Assembly: GCF_008795985.1 (NCBI RefSeq)
Contig: NZ_VMHP01000001.1
Span: 1-64,000 of the forward strand
Direction: 5' to 3'
DNA length: 64,000 nt
DNA from: Marinobacter halotolerans
GTDB lineage: Bacteria; Pseudomonadota; Gammaproteobacteria; Pseudomonadales; Oleiphilaceae
Both the position numbers and the translations under genes were made by a program. Below are positions 19,170 to 29,630 of this stretch, piece by piece; within the stretch, counting starts at the first letter, position 1, and every line of letters starts with the position of its first letter. The notes under the pieces were generated by a model. The model was not told where the DNA came from. It was given only the letters and a program-made list of their open reading frames with translations, and searched no databases.

Positions 19170-19886
19170 ATGACCACCAAAACCAATGACGCCGGCAACG
19201 AGAGCGATCGGAAGCAGGCGAGGCAACTGGAAAGCATGCTCATGGACGCCATGCACGCCATGCGTTCAATGGATGAGGTTGAGCCTGTTGACGACCAGGG
19301 TCCGGAAACCCTGGTAGAACGGATCGCCGGGTTCACCGGTTCGGCCCTGCGTTTTGCGGCCAAATCCACAGACAGATCAATCCGGGTGGGCCGTGCCCTG
19401 ATGAATTCCCAGGACCAGCTTCGAATGATGCTTGCGGCAGGGAATTCGCTGCGGGATATCCGTGAAGTGGCTGGGCTGACGCTATCGGAGATGAGCGAAG
19501 CCCTGAATCTCAAGGACAAATCGGTTCTCGAAGCCATTGAAAATGGCACCACCACCCTGTCCTTTGAACTGATCCTTCGCCTGGCCGCCCTGGTAGCAAG
19601 GAATGACCCGATTCCGTTCATACTGCGCACTACCCGCAACTACAACCCGGAAGTGTGGCGCATTCTCGACGACTGGGGCGTTTCGCGGCTGCCACTGCAG
19701 TTCGAGCGGGAACGCCAGTTCATCAACATCTTCCGCAGCCACGACGACGCCCGCACCCTATCCGATGAAGGCTTTGAAAAAGTGCTGCAATTTACCCGGC
19801 AAAGCTTTGAAATGTCACTGCATTTTATTGAAGAACAGGAAAAAGAGCTGGCGGAAATAAAAGCTGCGGGCCGCTCAGAGGAATAG
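19170..19886 (+). CDS. HTH (XRE-like) regulator of unknown target
   Basis: This 238-residue cytoplasmic protein has a central helix-turn-helix: [20 protein letters not shown] then [20 protein letters not shown], about residues 91-130, the pattern of XRE/Cro-type DNA binding. The N-terminal 90 residues are acidic and helical. The C-terminal part ([16 protein letters not shown]..., [20 protein letters not shown]) has no domain I recognise and ends in a coiled-coil-like helix. The ATG at 19170 follows an AGG-rich ribosome site. It may be co-transcribed with prc. Its end overlaps the convergent mtnA gene by 12 bases. Confidence 0.75.
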   Translation: MTTKTNDAGNESDRKQARQLESMLMDAMHAMRSMDEVEPVDDQGPETLVERIAGFTGSALRFAAKSTDRSIRVGRALMNSQDQLRMMLAAGNSLRDIREVAGLTLSEMSEALNLKDKSVLEAIENGTTTLSFELILRLAALVARNDPIPFILRTTRNYNPEVWRILDDWGVSRLPLQFERERQFINIFRSHDDARTLSDEGFEKVLQFTRQSFEMSLHFIEEQEKELAEIKAAGRSEE

Positions 19887-20939
19887 CGTTTTCATCCGCT
19901 CGCTGTCCGGACGCTCAACCACGCCTCTCTCTGTCACGATGGCATCAATCAGATCTGCAGGTGTCACGTCAAAAACCGGATTGAATACCTCAACCGATTC
20001 CGGCGCCATGGGCAGGTGGCGAATCTGTCGCAACTCTGACCCTTCCCGCTCTTCAATCGTAATGTCATCACCGCAAGCAAGTGCCATATCCACCGTGCTT
20101 GCAGGCGCAACCACCATGAATCCAATCCCGTGGTAACGCGCCAGCACCGCCAGGCTGTAGGTGCCGATCTTGTTGGCCACATCTCCGTTCGCCGTAATGC
20201 GGTCAGCGCCGACAATAACCCAGCTGACTTTTCCTGAAGCCATAATGGCTCCTGCCGCGCTGTCGGCGTTCAGAGTGACCGGTATACCGTCACGGGCAAG
20301 TTCCCAGGCGGTCAGCCGGCTGCCCTGCAGCCAGGGACGGGTTTCATCGGCGTAAGCGTTGACCAGCAAACCGGTCTCGTGCAGGCGCCTGATCACCCCC
20401 AGAGCCGTACCGTAGCCACCGGTTGCCAGGGCCCCGGTATTGCAATGGGTCAGCACCGACACCGGCCGATCCGTGTTGATGTGAGCCAGGGCATGATCCG
20501 CCATGGCCAGATTGGCCGCCAGATCGTCCTGATGAATCTCAATGGCTGCCGCCGCAAGCTGCTCCGCGGCGTCTGCTGCAGTGCCACAATGCTGCAGCTT
20601 TTCGCTCATCAGTTTCAGTGCCCAGAACAGGTTCACGGCCGTCGGCCGGGATGCAGCCAATAGCTCTATCGACTGCTGAATCTGGTCCTTCCAGTGGTCC
20701 CCGGAAGCGCCCCGGGCCGCCAACGCCACACCGTAAGCCGCGCTGATACCAATGGCCGGCGCACCTCGAACCACCATGTCCCGGATCGCCCGGGCAACGC
20801 CCTCAGCGGTATCGAGCCGCAACCAGGCCTCCTGGTCCGGCAATAGACGCTGATCCAACAGCTCAAGGCTACTGCCGTGCCAGCGCATGGCAACGGTGCC
20901 GATCTGCCGGTTGGCGGGCTGGGTGATGGCCTGATTCAT
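19875..20939 (-). CDS. mtnA: S-methyl-5-thioribose-1-phosphate isomerase MtnA
   Basis: MtnA converts methylthioribose-1-phosphate to methylthioribulose-1-phosphate in methionine salvage. The 354-residue protein has the eIF2B-like isomerase fold with catalytic Cys166 ([18 protein letters not shown]) and Asp246 ([18 protein letters not shown]), and the phosphate loop [15 protein letters not shown] start at the ATG at 20939 ([10 protein letters not shown]); the frame runs to 21065, but that extension does not look conserved. The gene is divergent from the MTA/SAH deaminase gene, so the two enzymes of the same recycling route share an intergenic region. No mtnB, mtnC or mtnD is present in the window. 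Confidence 0.94.
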   Translation of the reverse strand: MNQAITQPANRQIGTVAMRWHGSSLELLDQRLLPDQEAWLRLDTAEGVARAIRDMVVRGAPAIGISAAYGVALAARGASGDHWKDQIQQSIELLAASRPTAVNLFWALKLMSEKLQHCGTAADAAEQLAAAAIEIHQDDLAANLAMADHALAHINTDRPVSVLTHCNTGALATGGYGTALGVIRRLHETGLLVNAYADETRPWLQGSRLTAWELARDGIPVTLNADSAAGAIMASGKVSWVIVGADRITANGDVANKIGTYSLAVLARYHGIGFMVVAPASTVDMALACGDDITIEEREGSELRQIRHLPMAPESVEVFNPVFDVTPADLIDAIVTERGVVERPDSERMKTLFL

Positions 20940-21097
20940 AGAAAACTCCGCACAGCATTGAATGGGTTGATTGTACCGTTTAACCCTCCCCCGCGGGTAG
21001 TTCTCGGGCGGGTCGCTCGCTATACTTCCCGACTGGTTTATTTCTCCGTGACAGGTCGGAAACACCCGGCCCTCACGGCTACAACAAGGCAGGATAA

Positions 21098-22438
21098 ATG
21101 ACGGCAGAGACCATAATCGCAGCAGATATCCGCATTAACGCCCGCTGGCTGATTCCGGTTCAGCCAGCCAATACCGTGCTGGACCATCAGGCCGTTCTGA
21201 TACAGGGTGACCGCATTGCTGCGATTGTTACCCAGGAAGAGGCCGACAGGCGCTATCGCGCCAAGGAAGTGATCGACCTGCCCCATCACGTCCTGCTGCC
21301 CGGCCTGATCAACACCCATGGCCATGCCGCGATGTCGCTGTTCCGGGGGATGGCGGACGACCTGCCCCTGATGACCTGGCTCAATGACCACATCTGGCCC
21401 GCGGAAGGCGCCTTTATCAGCGAGGAATTCATTGCCGATGGCACCCAACTGGCGATGGCAGAGATGCTTCGCACTGGCACAACCACCTTCTCGGATATGT
21501 ATTTCTTTCCAGAGATTGTCGCCCAGCTTGCCCACGATGCAGGAATGCGCGCCCAGGTGTGTTTTCCGCTGCTGGACTTCCCCACACCCTGGGGCTCGGG
21601 CCCTGAAGAATATCTGGTCAAGGGCCGGGCGTTTATCGAGCAGTGGCAGGACAACGCCTTCATTTCACCGGCGATTGGCCCTCATGCGCCCTACACAGTA
21701 TCCGACGGCCCGCTGACGGAAGCCGTAGCGCTTTCAAAGGAGACCGGTGCTGCCATCCAGATTCATCTTCATGAAACCGCCTTTGAAGTGGCGGACGCCA
21801 TGGAAAAGACCGGCAAGCGACCCATGGCGCGAATGGCCGAGCTCGGTCTGCTGGGACCCAACACCCAGTGCGTTCACATGACACAGATAGACGAAGCTGA
21901 CCTGGGGCTACTGCAAAGCAGCGGAGCCCATGTTATTCACTGCCCCGAATCCAACCTCAAGCTGGCCAGTGGCCTGAGCCCGGTCCAGCGCATGCGCAAA
22001 GCCGGTGTCAATGTGGCCATCGGCACCGATGGTGCCGCGAGCAATAACGACCTGGACCTGTTCGGAGAGCTGGGCACCGCCGCCATGCTGGCCAAGGCGG
22101 TGGCCGAAGATGCCTCTGCCCTGTCGGCCCACGAGGCACTAGCCATGGCCACCATCGCCGGTGCAAGGGCCATTGGCCGGGAAGACGAACTGGGCTCGCT
22201 GGAGGCGGGAAAGCTGGCGGACGTGATCGCCGTCGACCTCAGCGACCCCTTCCTGCAGCCGGTGTATGATCCTGCCTCCCATCTTGTCTACAGCCGCCAC
22301 GGTCGGCAGGTCAGCCACAGCTGGATTGGTGGCGTGCCTCAGGTCCAGAATGGGCACCTTACACGTATCGATGTACCGGACCTGATGCTGAGAGTGCAGA
22401 ATTGGGCCGATAAAATCCGCGAGCAGCAGTCCCGCTGA
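21098..22438 (+). CDS. mtaD: methylthioadenosine / S-adenosylhomocysteine deaminase
   Basis: This 446-residue amidohydrolase of the TRZ/ATZ group has metal ligands H74 and H76 ([14 protein letters not shown]), further His in IQIHLHET and VHMTQID, and Asp in [17 protein letters not shown]. In Pseudomonas aeruginosa the protein at this position (PA3170) deaminates methylthioadenosine to methylthioinosine, which is then phosphorolysed to the substrate of MtnA. The same context here, divergent from mtnA and followed by ubiG, mupP and yciK, supports that role. Ribosome site GGCAGGA precedes the ATG. Substrate preference between MTA and SAH is inference. Confidence 0.9.
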   Translation: MTAETIIAADIRINARWLIPVQPANTVLDHQAVLIQGDRIAAIVTQEEADRRYRAKEVIDLPHHVLLPGLINTHGHAAMSLFRGMADDLPLMTWLNDHIWPAEGAFISEEFIADGTQLAMAEMLRTGTTTFSDMYFFPEIVAQLAHDAGMRAQVCFPLLDFPTPWGSGPEEYLVKGRAFIEQWQDNAFISPAIGPHAPYTVSDGPLTEAVALSKETGAAIQIHLHETAFEVADAMEKTGKRPMARMAELGLLGPNTQCVHMTQIDEADLGLLQSSGAHVIHCPESNLKLASGLSPVQRMRKAGVNVAIGTDGAASNNDLDLFGELGTAAMLAKAVAEDASALSAHEALAMATIAGARAIGREDELGSLEAGKLADVIAVDLSDPFLQPVYDPASHLVYSRHGRQVSHSWIGGVPQVQNGHLTRIDVPDLMLRVQNWADKIREQQSR

Positions 22439-22468
22439 CACGCCATTTTCAGGATTGAGCAGATTGCC

Positions 22469-23215
22469 ATGAGCGACCAGAACGCAGACCAACGTCAGAA
22501 TGTAGACCAGGGCGAAATCGCCAAATTCAATGCCCTGGCCAGCCGCTGGTGGGACCCCACCAGCGAATTCAAACCACTGCACGACATCAACCCACTGCGG
22601 CTCAACTACATCGAGGAACGCTGCCCGCTGGCGGGAAAGCGGGCGCTGGATGTGGGTTGTGGCGGCGGCCTGTTATCTGAAGGCATGGCCCAGCGGGGCG
22701 CCCACGTAACCGGTATCGATATGGGCGAGGCGCCGCTTTCGGTGGCCAAGCTGCACGGTATGGAAAGCGGCGTCAGCGTCGATTATCGCCAGGTGACGGT
22801 GGAAGAACTTGCCAGGGATCCGGAGCACGCAGGCCAATACGATCTGGTGGCCTGCCTGGAAATGCTGGAACACGTCCCTGACCCGGCCTCTGTGGTAAAA
22901 GCCTGCGCGGCATTGCTGAAGCCCGGCGGACACCTTTTTGTGTCGACCATCAACCGTAACCCCAAGTCCTTTCTGTTCGCCATTGTCGGTGCAGAGTACG
23001 TGCTGCGGCTGCTACCCCGGGGGACTCACGAATGGCAGAAATTCATCCGTCCCTCGGAAATGTCGAACCATCTGCGCCACGCTGGCCTTGAAGTCAGCGA
23101 CCTGACCGGTATGACCTATAACCCAATTACCAAGGTCTACCGGCTTGGCCGGGACGTGGATGTGAATTACCTGATGCACGCCATCGACACACGCGGGGAA
23201 GAAACATCGTCGTGA
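22469..23215 (+). CDS. ubiG: ubiquinone biosynthesis O-methyltransferase UbiG
   Basis: UbiG carries out both O-methylations of ubiquinone synthesis using SAM. The 248-residue class I methyltransferase shows the N-terminal [19 protein letters not shown] family signature and the SAM-binding motif [20 protein letters not shown] (about 54-73), then acidic motif GIDMG and [11 protein letters not shown]. It overlaps the start of mupP by four bases (GTGA), implying translational coupling. UbiG releases S-adenosylhomocysteine, so the upstream deaminase of MTA/SAH is a plausible functional partner. Confidence 0.96.
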   Translation: MSDQNADQRQNVDQGEIAKFNALASRWWDPTSEFKPLHDINPLRLNYIEERCPLAGKRALDVGCGGGLLSEGMAQRGAHVTGIDMGEAPLSVAKLHGMESGVSVDYRQVTVEELARDPEHAGQYDLVACLEMLEHVPDPASVVKACAALLKPGGHLFVSTINRNPKSFLFAIVGAEYVLRLLPRGTHEWQKFIRPSEMSNHLRHAGLEVSDLTGMTYNPITKVYRLGRDVDVNYLMHAIDTRGEETSS

Positions 23216-23871
23216 CCCGTCAACCTTCTGCAGTTCTGTTTGACCTGGACGGCACACTGATCGATACCGCTCCGGATTTTATCCGGTGTCTTAACGAGCT
23301 CCGTGCGTTCCATAGCCTGGAGGCGCTCCCCCCCGAGTTTATACGCCGGTCGGTATCCAACGGTGCCCGGGCAATGATCCGCATCGGCTTCGGGCTCGAG
23401 CAGCATCAGCCCGGCTACCTGGAACTGCACACCGCTTTTCTCGACCGGTACGAAGCCGGTGTCGCCGTTGAGACAACCCTGTTTGAGGGCATGGACGAGC
23501 TGCTCAGGTCATTGGAGGCCCGCGGCATACCCTGGGGCATCGTCACCAACAAGCCGGTACGCTTTGCGGCGCCGCTGATCCAGGCGCTGGGCCTTGATAA
23601 GCGCTGCGCCACCCTGATCTGCCCGGATCATGTTGCCGAGCGCAAGCCCCATCCCGAGTCCCTTCTGCTGGCCTGCCAGCGGGCAGGAGCGGAGCCTGAA
23701 AAAGCGGTCTATGTGGGCGACCACGAGCGGGATATTGAAGCCGGCCGCAACGCCGGCATGAGAACCATCGCGGTACGCTACGGCTACATCGAAGAGCCGG
23801 AAACCGTTGATCTTTGGAACGCCGATCAGGTCGTCAATACGGTCAGCGACCTGGCAAAACTGTTACAATAG
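23212..23871 (+). CDS. mupP: HAD phosphatase MupP (N-acetylmuramic acid 6-phosphate phosphatase)
   Basis: This 219-residue HAD-family hydrolase has motif [11 protein letters not shown] (residues 10-19), motif II TNKP, and motif [17 protein letters not shown]. It is closely related to Gph phosphoglycolate phosphatases. In Pseudomonas the HAD gene directly after ubiG is MupP, which dephosphorylates MurNAc-6-phosphate in the cell-wall recycling route that leads to fosfomycin resistance. The same position here makes MupP the best call, though Gph cannot be excluded by sequence. It starts with GTG at 23212, overlapping the ubiG stop. Confidence 0.82.
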   Translation: MTRQPSAVLFDLDGTLIDTAPDFIRCLNELRAFHSLEALPPEFIRRSVSNGARAMIRIGFGLEQHQPGYLELHTAFLDRYEAGVAVETTLFEGMDELLRSLEARGIPWGIVTNKPVRFAAPLIQALGLDKRCATLICPDHVAERKPHPESLLLACQRAGAEPEKAVYVGDHERDIEAGRNAGMRTIAVRYGYIEEPETVDLWNADQVVNTVSDLAKLLQ

Positions 23872-23896
23872 CGCCATTTGCCAACGGAGAAACACC

Positions 23897-24646
23897 ATGA
23901 AGGACTACCAGGCCCCGGCAGATCTGCTCAAAGACCGCATCATTATGGTAACAGGTGCCGGCAGCGGCATTGGTCGAGCTGCGGCGAAGGCCTATGCAGC
24001 CCATGGCGCCACGGTAATTCTGGTGGGCCGCACGGTTTCCAAACTCGAATCCATCTACGATGAAATCGAAGCCGCCGGGTACCCCAAGCCTGCCATTGTG
24101 CCACTGAATTTTGAGGGCGCTGCGGTGAAGGATTACGAAGAGCTGGCAATGACCATCGAAGATAACTTCGACCGCCTGGACGGGCTGCTTCACAACGCCG
24201 CCATTCTGGGAAGCCGCACCCCGGTTGAGCTGTACGATCCGGAAATCTGGAACAAGGTCATGCACGTAAATGCCACGGCGCCTTTTCTGCTCAGCCGCGC
24301 GATGATTCCCCTGTTGCGAAAGTCTCCAGACGCGTCGGTGATCTTTACCTCATCCGGTGTGGGCCGGAAAGCCAAGGCCTATTGGGGAGCGTATGCTGTG
24401 TCGAAATTCGCCGTTGAAGGCCTCAGCCAGTTAATGGCCGACGAGCTGGATGATGAACGCAACAATGTTCGGGTGAACAGCCTGAACCCCGGGGCGACAC
24501 GTACGAGCATGAGGTCGCTGGCCTACCCGGCGGAGAACCCCAAGCAGAATCCGACACCGGAGGAGCTGATGCCCGTTTATCTATACCTGATGGGCGCCGA
24601 CAGCCGCGACGTGACCGGCCAGCAGATCGACGCGCAGCCCAAGTAA
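23897..24646 (+). CDS. yciK: YciK-family short-chain oxidoreductase
   Basis: This 249-residue SDR has the nucleotide-binding motif VTGAGSGIGRAA, NNAG-type LHNAAILG, catalytic Ser in IFTSSGVGRK and YxxxK in YAVSKFAVEG. It matches the YciK group found after mupP in Pseudomonas; the substrate is unknown. The ATG at 23897 has GGAGA seven bases upstream; the open frame before it overlaps the end of mupP and is not used. Its stop codon overlaps the start of the next gene (TAATG), so the glutaredoxin-like protein is translationally coupled to it. Confidence 0.88.
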   Translation: MKDYQAPADLLKDRIIMVTGAGSGIGRAAAKAYAAHGATVILVGRTVSKLESIYDEIEAAGYPKPAIVPLNFEGAAVKDYEELAMTIEDNFDRLDGLLHNAAILGSRTPVELYDPEIWNKVMHVNATAPFLLSRAMIPLLRKSPDASVIFTSSGVGRKAKAYWGAYAVSKFAVEGLSQLMADELDDERNNVRVNSLNPGATRTSMRSLAYPAENPKQNPTPEELMPVYLYLMGADSRDVTGQQIDAQPK

Positions 24647-24879
24647 TGGAACTGATTTTTTACACAACGTCCAATTGCCATTTGTGTGAAGTGGCGGAAG
24701 CTCTGCTGGTCACTACGCCCATGCCCGAGCCGATTCCCGTGGACGCGATCGACATTGCCCAGTCCGAGAAACTGGTGGAGCGTTATGGCACACGCATTCC
24801 GGTCCTTCACCGGAGCGACACCGGCGAGGAACTGGACTGGCCGTTTACCAGGGACCAGTTAATAAACTTTCTTCGATGA
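24646..24879 (+). CDS. small glutaredoxin-like protein
   Basis: This 77-residue protein has a thioredoxin-fold start: MELIFYTTSNCHLCEVAEAL, with a CxxC pair (C11 and C14), and the cis-Pro stretch GTRIPVLHRSDTGEELDWPF typical of the glutaredoxin-like DUF836 group (YbbN/GrxC-like small proteins). It likely works as a thiol-disulfide or thiol-transfer protein in the cytoplasm. The ATG overlaps the yciK stop by one base, so expression depends on yciK. Confidence 0.82.
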   Translation: MELIFYTTSNCHLCEVAEALLVTTPMPEPIPVDAIDIAQSEKLVERYGTRIPVLHRSDTGEELDWPFTRDQLINFLR

Positions 24880-24891
24880 GGATGACCCGAC

Positions 24892-25662
24892 ATGTTGATG
24901 GTTATTTCCCCCGCCAAAACGCTGGATTATGAAAGCCCCCTGGCGACTACCAAGCACACTCAGCCAGAGTTTCTGGACGACGCCTGCGAACTGATAGACC
25001 AGCTAAAAACCCTGGAGCCCCACGACATCAGCAATCTGATGAGTGTCAGTGACAAGCTGGGGCAGCTCAACGCCGAGCGATTCCGCAGCTGGCAGACGCC
25101 CTTCACGCCGGACAACGCCCGCCAGGCCGTGCTGGCGTTCAAGGGCGACGTCTACACTGGCCTGAACGCAGAAAGCTTTAGCGATAAAGACTTCGAGGTT
25201 GCCCAAAAGCGCCTGCGCATTCTGTCGGGCCTGTATGGCGTACTGAAACCGCTGGACCTGATGCAGCCCTACCGGCTGGAGATGGGCACGCGCTTTGAAA
25301 ACACCCGGGGCAAGGACCTTTACGCATTTTGGGGCAGCAAAATCACCGACGAGCTGAATCGCCTGCTAAAAGCGGACGACGGTGTGCTGGTAAACCTGGC
25401 CTCGAACGAATACTTCAAGAGCGTCCGCAAAAAAGAGCTGGATGCCCGGCTGATCACCCCGCAATTCAAGGACTGGAAAAACGGCCAGTACAAGATGATC
25501 AGCTTCTACGCCAAGAAAGCACGCGGCCTGATGTGCCGCTACGCCATCCAGAACAATATTACCCAGGCTGACGACCTGAAAGGCTTTGACCTTGAGGGCT
25601 ACCGCTTCAGTGACGAGCAGTCTGATGAGAATAACTGGGTATTTTTGCGAGACGAACAGTAA
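24892..25662 (+). CDS. yaaA: peroxide stress protein YaaA
   Basis: This 256-residue protein of the YaaA (DUF328) family starts [17 protein letters not shown], exactly the family N terminus, and contains [14 protein letters not shown]-type segments as [20 protein letters not shown], and [11 protein letters not shown] near the middle. In E. coli YaaA limits iron-driven damage during hydrogen peroxide stress. Ribosome site GAGGATG is present. It lies 12 bases after the glutaredoxin-like gene, which fits a redox or stress theme in this part of the operon. Confidence 0.94.
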   Translation: MLMVISPAKTLDYESPLATTKHTQPEFLDDACELIDQLKTLEPHDISNLMSVSDKLGQLNAERFRSWQTPFTPDNARQAVLAFKGDVYTGLNAESFSDKDFEVAQKRLRILSGLYGVLKPLDLMQPYRLEMGTRFENTRGKDLYAFWGSKITDELNRLLKADDGVLVNLASNEYFKSVRKKELDARLITPQFKDWKNGQYKMISFYAKKARGLMCRYAIQNNITQADDLKGFDLEGYRFSDEQSDENNWVFLRDEQ

Positions 25663-25688
25663 ACGCCACAACCCCTTCGGAGTGAGCC

Positions 25689-25889
25689 ATGAGCGAAGCG
25701 GTTTTCGCGCAAATCTCAATGCTGGTCCTGCTGACGGGCCTGATCGTGTGGATGGGCTTTATCGTCTGGGACCTGGCCAAAAAGTCCCAGGCGGGCCGGT
25801 TCGGCACCATAGCCTTGTTTACCATCCTCGGTGCGGGGGTCGTCGGATTTATTGTTAAGACAGTGTTAGTCGAAATCATGAAAATTTGA
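25689..25889 (+). CDS. DUF2788 small membrane protein
   Basis: This 66-residue protein has two hydrophobic helices: about residues 7-27 (ISMLVLLTGLIVWMGFIVWD) and about 40-63 (TIALFTILGAGVVGFIVKTV), with a short basic hinge KKSQAGR between. It matches the DUF2788 family of gammaproteobacteria, which has no known function. Ribosome site GGAGTGA precedes the ATG. Confidence 0.82.
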   Translation: MSEAVFAQISMLVLLTGLIVWMGFIVWDLAKKSQAGRFGTIALFTILGAGVVGFIVKTVLVEIMKI

Positions 25890-25940
25890 TGTATCATCGC
25901 TCCCCTTTCTGAATCGACAACACCCAAAAGGACCCGCACA

Positions 25941-26870
25941 ATGTGGTTTCGTAATGCCCGCATTTTCCGTTTTACCAAACCATTTGAAATCACCGCCGAA
26001 GCCCTGGAAGAACAGCTTCAGGCGGACGCCTTCAAGCCCTGCGGTCCCCAGGAAACCGCTCGTCAGGGCTGGGTGCCGCCGATGGGCAAGCACAGTGACA
26101 TGCTCGTTCACAGCGCTGGTGGCTGTTACCTGATTGCCCTGCGCAAAGAGGAAAAGCTGTTGCCCTCGTCCGTGGTGAAGGAGTTGGTAGACGAGAAAGC
26201 GGAAGCCATTGAAATTGAGCAGGGCCGCAAAGTGGCCCGCAAGGAAAAAGACGAGCTGAAAGAAGAAGTCACCCTGGAAATGTTGCCCCGGGCCTTCTCC
26301 AAGAACCGGCGCTGCTACGCCTATCTGTCGCCGGCCGACGGGGTACTGGTGGTGGACGCTGGCTCGGCCAAGCAGGCGGAAGATCTGGCCTCTACCCTGC
26401 GTAAAAGCATCGGCTCACTGCCTGTGCGCCCGCCGGCGGTTGAGCAGGCGCCCTCGTTCACCTTTACCGGCTGGCTGAGCGAATCTATCGATCTGCCCTC
26501 CACCATTGAACTGGGTACCGAGTGTGAACTGAAAGACCCGTCCGAAGATGGCGGCGTGGTGCGCTGCAAGGGTCTCGACCTGCAGGGTGACGATATTCGC
26601 ACCCACCTGGACGCCGGCATGCTCGTCACCAAGCTGTCCCTGACCTGGGACGACAACGTGTCCTTTGTGCTGGATGAAGAACTGGGCATCAAGCGACTGA
26701 AGTTTGGCGAGACGCTCCAGGAAAAACTGGATGATGTGGACGCTGACGACGCCGCCGCCCGTTTTGACGCAGCCTTCTCCCTGATGACTCTGGAGCTGTC
26801 CCGACTGATCCCCGGGCTGCTGGAAGCCCTGGGCGGCGAAGACCGTTCAGCGATTGTCGAAGAGGCCTGA
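25941..26870 (+). CDS. rdgC: recombination-associated protein RdgC
   Basis: RdgC forms a ring around double-stranded DNA and restrains RecA-driven recombination. The 309-residue protein is of normal length and opens MWFRNARIFRFTKPF, with FKPCGPQETARQGWVPPMG (about 36-54), the family signature, and SPADGVLVVDAGSAKQAEDL further on. A possible own promoter (TATCAT near 25890) lies just before it. Ribosome site AAGGA is 8 bases upstream. It is convergent with the Pat-like gene. Confidence 0.95.
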   Translation: MWFRNARIFRFTKPFEITAEALEEQLQADAFKPCGPQETARQGWVPPMGKHSDMLVHSAGGCYLIALRKEEKLLPSSVVKELVDEKAEAIEIEQGRKVARKEKDELKEEVTLEMLPRAFSKNRRCYAYLSPADGVLVVDAGSAKQAEDLASTLRKSIGSLPVRPPAVEQAPSFTFTGWLSESIDLPSTIELGTECELKDPSEDGGVVRCKGLDLQGDDIRTHLDAGMLVTKLSLTWDDNVSFVLDEELGIKRLKFGETLQEKLDDVDADDAAARFDAAFSLMTLELSRLIPGLLEALGGEDRSAIVEEA

Positions 26871-26885
26871 GACAGCCTGGTCTGG

Positions 26886-29630
26886 CTAGTGGGAGCTCTG
26901 ATCCAGGCGCTCCCGCTGCCAGTCTTTCTCGGGTTCGTTAAGTACCAGCAGCAAATCCATTACATCCTCTTCCATGTTGTAACGGATCTCGAAGCCCAGG
27001 TGTTCTGCCAACCGCAGCATGGGCCGGTTGTCCGGCAGCACATTACCTACCATCTCCACCGTGCCCCTGGCCCGGCAGTAATCGATCATCTTCTGCATCA
27101 GGGCGACGCCCAGGCCTTCGCCTTTCATGCCGTCCTGCACCATCACCGCGAACTCACAGCGCAAATTATCAGCATCCGTCCAGGTCCGCACCGTGCCCAG
27201 GGTTTCCTCACCCTCGCCGTCTTGCCGGGGCGCATTGGCGATGAACACCATTTCCCGGTCGTAATCGATCTGTACCATCTGGGCGACGTCTTCCCGGGAG
27301 AAATGCTTTCGGTACTGGAAAAACCGGTAACGGATGGATTCAGGCGACTGCAGTTCATGAAACGCCCGATGCGCGGGCTCATCCTCTGCCAGTACCGGGC
27401 GGATGATCACTCGCCGACCGGATTTGGGCAGCACAATCCACTCCTCAAGCTCCCGGGGATAGGCCTGGATAATGGGCTTACCGGGCCGCTCAGACAGATC
27501 AATGGCGATATTCACTGCCACGGCGCCGTCATCATTGAACAGCAGTGGCGAGATCTCCAGCCCTCGAATTTCCGGTATATCGATGACGATCTGTGACAGG
27601 GTGACCAGGGTTTCCGACACCGCCCGAATGTCTTCTTCCGGCTTCAGACTGTGCTCGTTCAGCAGTTTGTACATATAGGTTCGACGCAGAAGCTCCCGGG
27701 CCAGCACCATATTCAGCGGCGGCAGTGCAATCTGACGGTCGGTCATCACATTGATCTGGGCACCGGCGGCGCCGCAGACCACAAGCGGGCCGAACAGGTG
27801 GTCGCGAGTAATGCCGACACTGAATTCGATTCCACCCACATGCTGGTAGGAACGCTGCACCGCATAACCCAGAAATCCGCTGTCCGGGTAATGGTACTGG
27901 TATTCCTCCATCAGAAACCGGCAGGAGTCTATGATCGCGCCTTCGCTGTTCAGCTTCTGCACCGTGCCCTTGTAGCGTCGCTGACCCGGACTCATGGAAA
28001 CAAAGGGAACACAGGATCGTTCGTGAATCAGGGTGATATCAATGGGGCGGCGTTCAACGGCAAAGGCCTCCAGTACCTCCTCTACATCGTCGCAGTAGAT
28101 GGTATCGACCGTGTTGATGCCGTAATCCCGCACCACATCACGTGATTCCCTGTTGGTCAGACAGTAACGTCTGTCCCGCAGCGCCTCAGTCACCACACGT
28201 CGGGTCTGGGACCTGTCAGCCAGGTGATCGGTGAAGGATTCCGGTGTTTCGGTGAGCAGCCGCTGTACCCGCTGGTGACGAACATGCTGCATGAACGCCG
28301 TCACCGCTTTTTCCGGGTTGAAGAAAGATGGCAGGCCCGCACGGTAAAACTCTTCACGGGCGTCCATCACTGTGCTCTGCCCCAGCCAACAGGTGAACAC
28401 ATTCAGCCGAGTACCCTTGGCCGCCCGAACCACCGCATCGGCAATCTGCAGGCTGTCTTCTGTCAGCGTGGGGGCGTACATCACCAGGAGGTTGGTGATC
28501 TGGGTATCCTTTGCGAGGATCTTTACTGCAGATGCATAGAGCTCCGGCGAAGCGTCATACCCCAGATCGATAGGGTTTTTACGGCTCCAGTAAGGAGGAA
28601 GATACCCCCCCAGTTCGTTGAGCGTATCGTCCGAAAGCCTTGCCAGTTCGCCATCCAGGGACGCCAGCCGGTCCACAGCAAGCACGCCGGGCCCCACGCC
28701 ATTCGCCATTATTGCCAGGCTTTCCTTACGCAAGGCTCGCATCCGGGTGAGCGTTTCCAGGGCGTCAAACATCTGCCCTAGCCCGTCCACCCTCAGCACA
28801 CCCGCCCGCTGCAACATGGCGTCATAGATAGGATCGCTCTGGGTAAGGCCTGCCGGCAATTCGTGGGGGATCCATTCTGATTCGGGAACCCTGCCGCTTT
28901 TCACCGCGATGACCGGCTTGGTACGGGAAGCGACGCGCACTGCTGACATAAAGCGCCTGGGATTGGGAATACTTTCGATGTGCAGGAGAATCGCCCGGGT
29001 CTGGGTATCCTGGGCCAGGTAATCGATCAGGTCATCGTGGTCGATGTCCATGCCATCGCCCAGCGTCAGGAAATAGCTAAAGCCGACGCCCCGGGCAAAG
29101 GCCCAGTCAATGATGGAGCTGGCGATGGTGCCGGACTGTCCGATGAACGCCACCTTTCCCGGAATGGCACCCATGTGGGCGTAGGTGGCGTTGAGTTTGC
29201 GGGCGGGTACCATGAGGCCGATGGTGTTGGGGCCAAGCACCCGTATGCCACTGTCCCTGGCGGCCTTGCGCACGGAATACATCAGCGGCTGGCCGGTTTT
29301 GCTGTGACTGCGTGACATGCCGCCGGTCATCACTATTGCCGTGCGGATACCGGCTTCCCCAAGCTTGCGAACCATTTTGGGAACCGTTGCCGGTGGCGTG
29401 CAGACGATCGCCAGATCTGTGCGCTGGGGCAACTGGGAGACCTTGCGAACGCAGGGAACGCCATGAACGTTGTCGTAGTGATTGCGGTTAATCACCCACA
29501 ACTTGCCTTCGTAACCGCCACCCATCAGGTTGCGCAATACCATGCCGCCGAGATTATCTGCGCGCTCCGAGGCGCCAACCACCACGATCGAGCCGGGGTT
29601 GAACAGGCTTTCCAGATAACGGGTGCTCAC
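26886..29630 (-). CDS. Pat/YfiQ-like protein acyltransferase (CoA-ligase-like plus GNAT)
   Basis: This 914-residue protein has an ADP-forming acyl-CoA synthetase-like part (CoA-binding GASERADNLGGMVLRNLMGG near 20-39, ligase domains, then an ATP-grasp region ending about 730) and a C-terminal GNAT acetyltransferase (about 745-905; acetyl-CoA loop KGEGLGVALMQKM). This is the layout of E. coli PatZ/YfiQ, which acetylates lysines and inhibits acetyl-CoA synthetase. The start is GTG at 29630 with an excellent ribosome site (AAGGAGG). It is divergent, across 184 bases, from an HDAC-family deacetylase gene, which could reverse its mark. The active-site state of the ligase part was not checked residue by residue. 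Confidence 0.9.
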   Translation of the reverse strand: MSTRYLESLFNPGSIVVVGASERADNLGGMVLRNLMGGGYEGKLWVINRNHYDNVHGVPCVRKVSQLPQRTDLAIVCTPPATVPKMVRKLGEAGIRTAIVMTGGMSRSHSKTGQPLMYSVRKAARDSGIRVLGPNTIGLMVPARKLNATYAHMGAIPGKVAFIGQSGTIASSIIDWAFARGVGFSYFLTLGDGMDIDHDDLIDYLAQDTQTRAILLHIESIPNPRRFMSAVRVASRTKPVIAVKSGRVPESEWIPHELPAGLTQSDPIYDAMLQRAGVLRVDGLGQMFDALETLTRMRALRKESLAIMANGVGPGVLAVDRLASLDGELARLSDDTLNELGGYLPPYWSRKNPIDLGYDASPELYASAVKILAKDTQITNLLVMYAPTLTEDSLQIADAVVRAAKGTRLNVFTCWLGQSTVMDAREEFYRAGLPSFFNPEKAVTAFMQHVRHQRVQRLLTETPESFTDHLADRSQTRRVVTEALRDRRYCLTNRESRDVVRDYGINTVDTIYCDDVEEVLEAFAVERRPIDITLIHERSCVPFVSMSPGQRRYKGTVQKLNSEGAIIDSCRFLMEEYQYHYPDSGFLGYAVQRSYQHVGGIEFSVGITRDHLFGPLVVCGAAGAQINVMTDRQIALPPLNMVLARELLRRTYMYKLLNEHSLKPEEDIRAVSETLVTLSQIVIDIPEIRGLEISPLLFNDDGAVAVNIAIDLSERPGKPIIQAYPRELEEWIVLPKSGRRVIIRPVLAEDEPAHRAFHELQSPESIRYRFFQYRKHFSREDVAQMVQIDYDREMVFIANAPRQDGEGEETLGTVRTWTDADNLRCEFAVMVQDGMKGEGLGVALMQKMIDYCRARGTVEMVGNVLPDNRPMLRLAEHLGFEIRYNMEEDVMDLLLVLNEPEKDWQRERLDQSSH

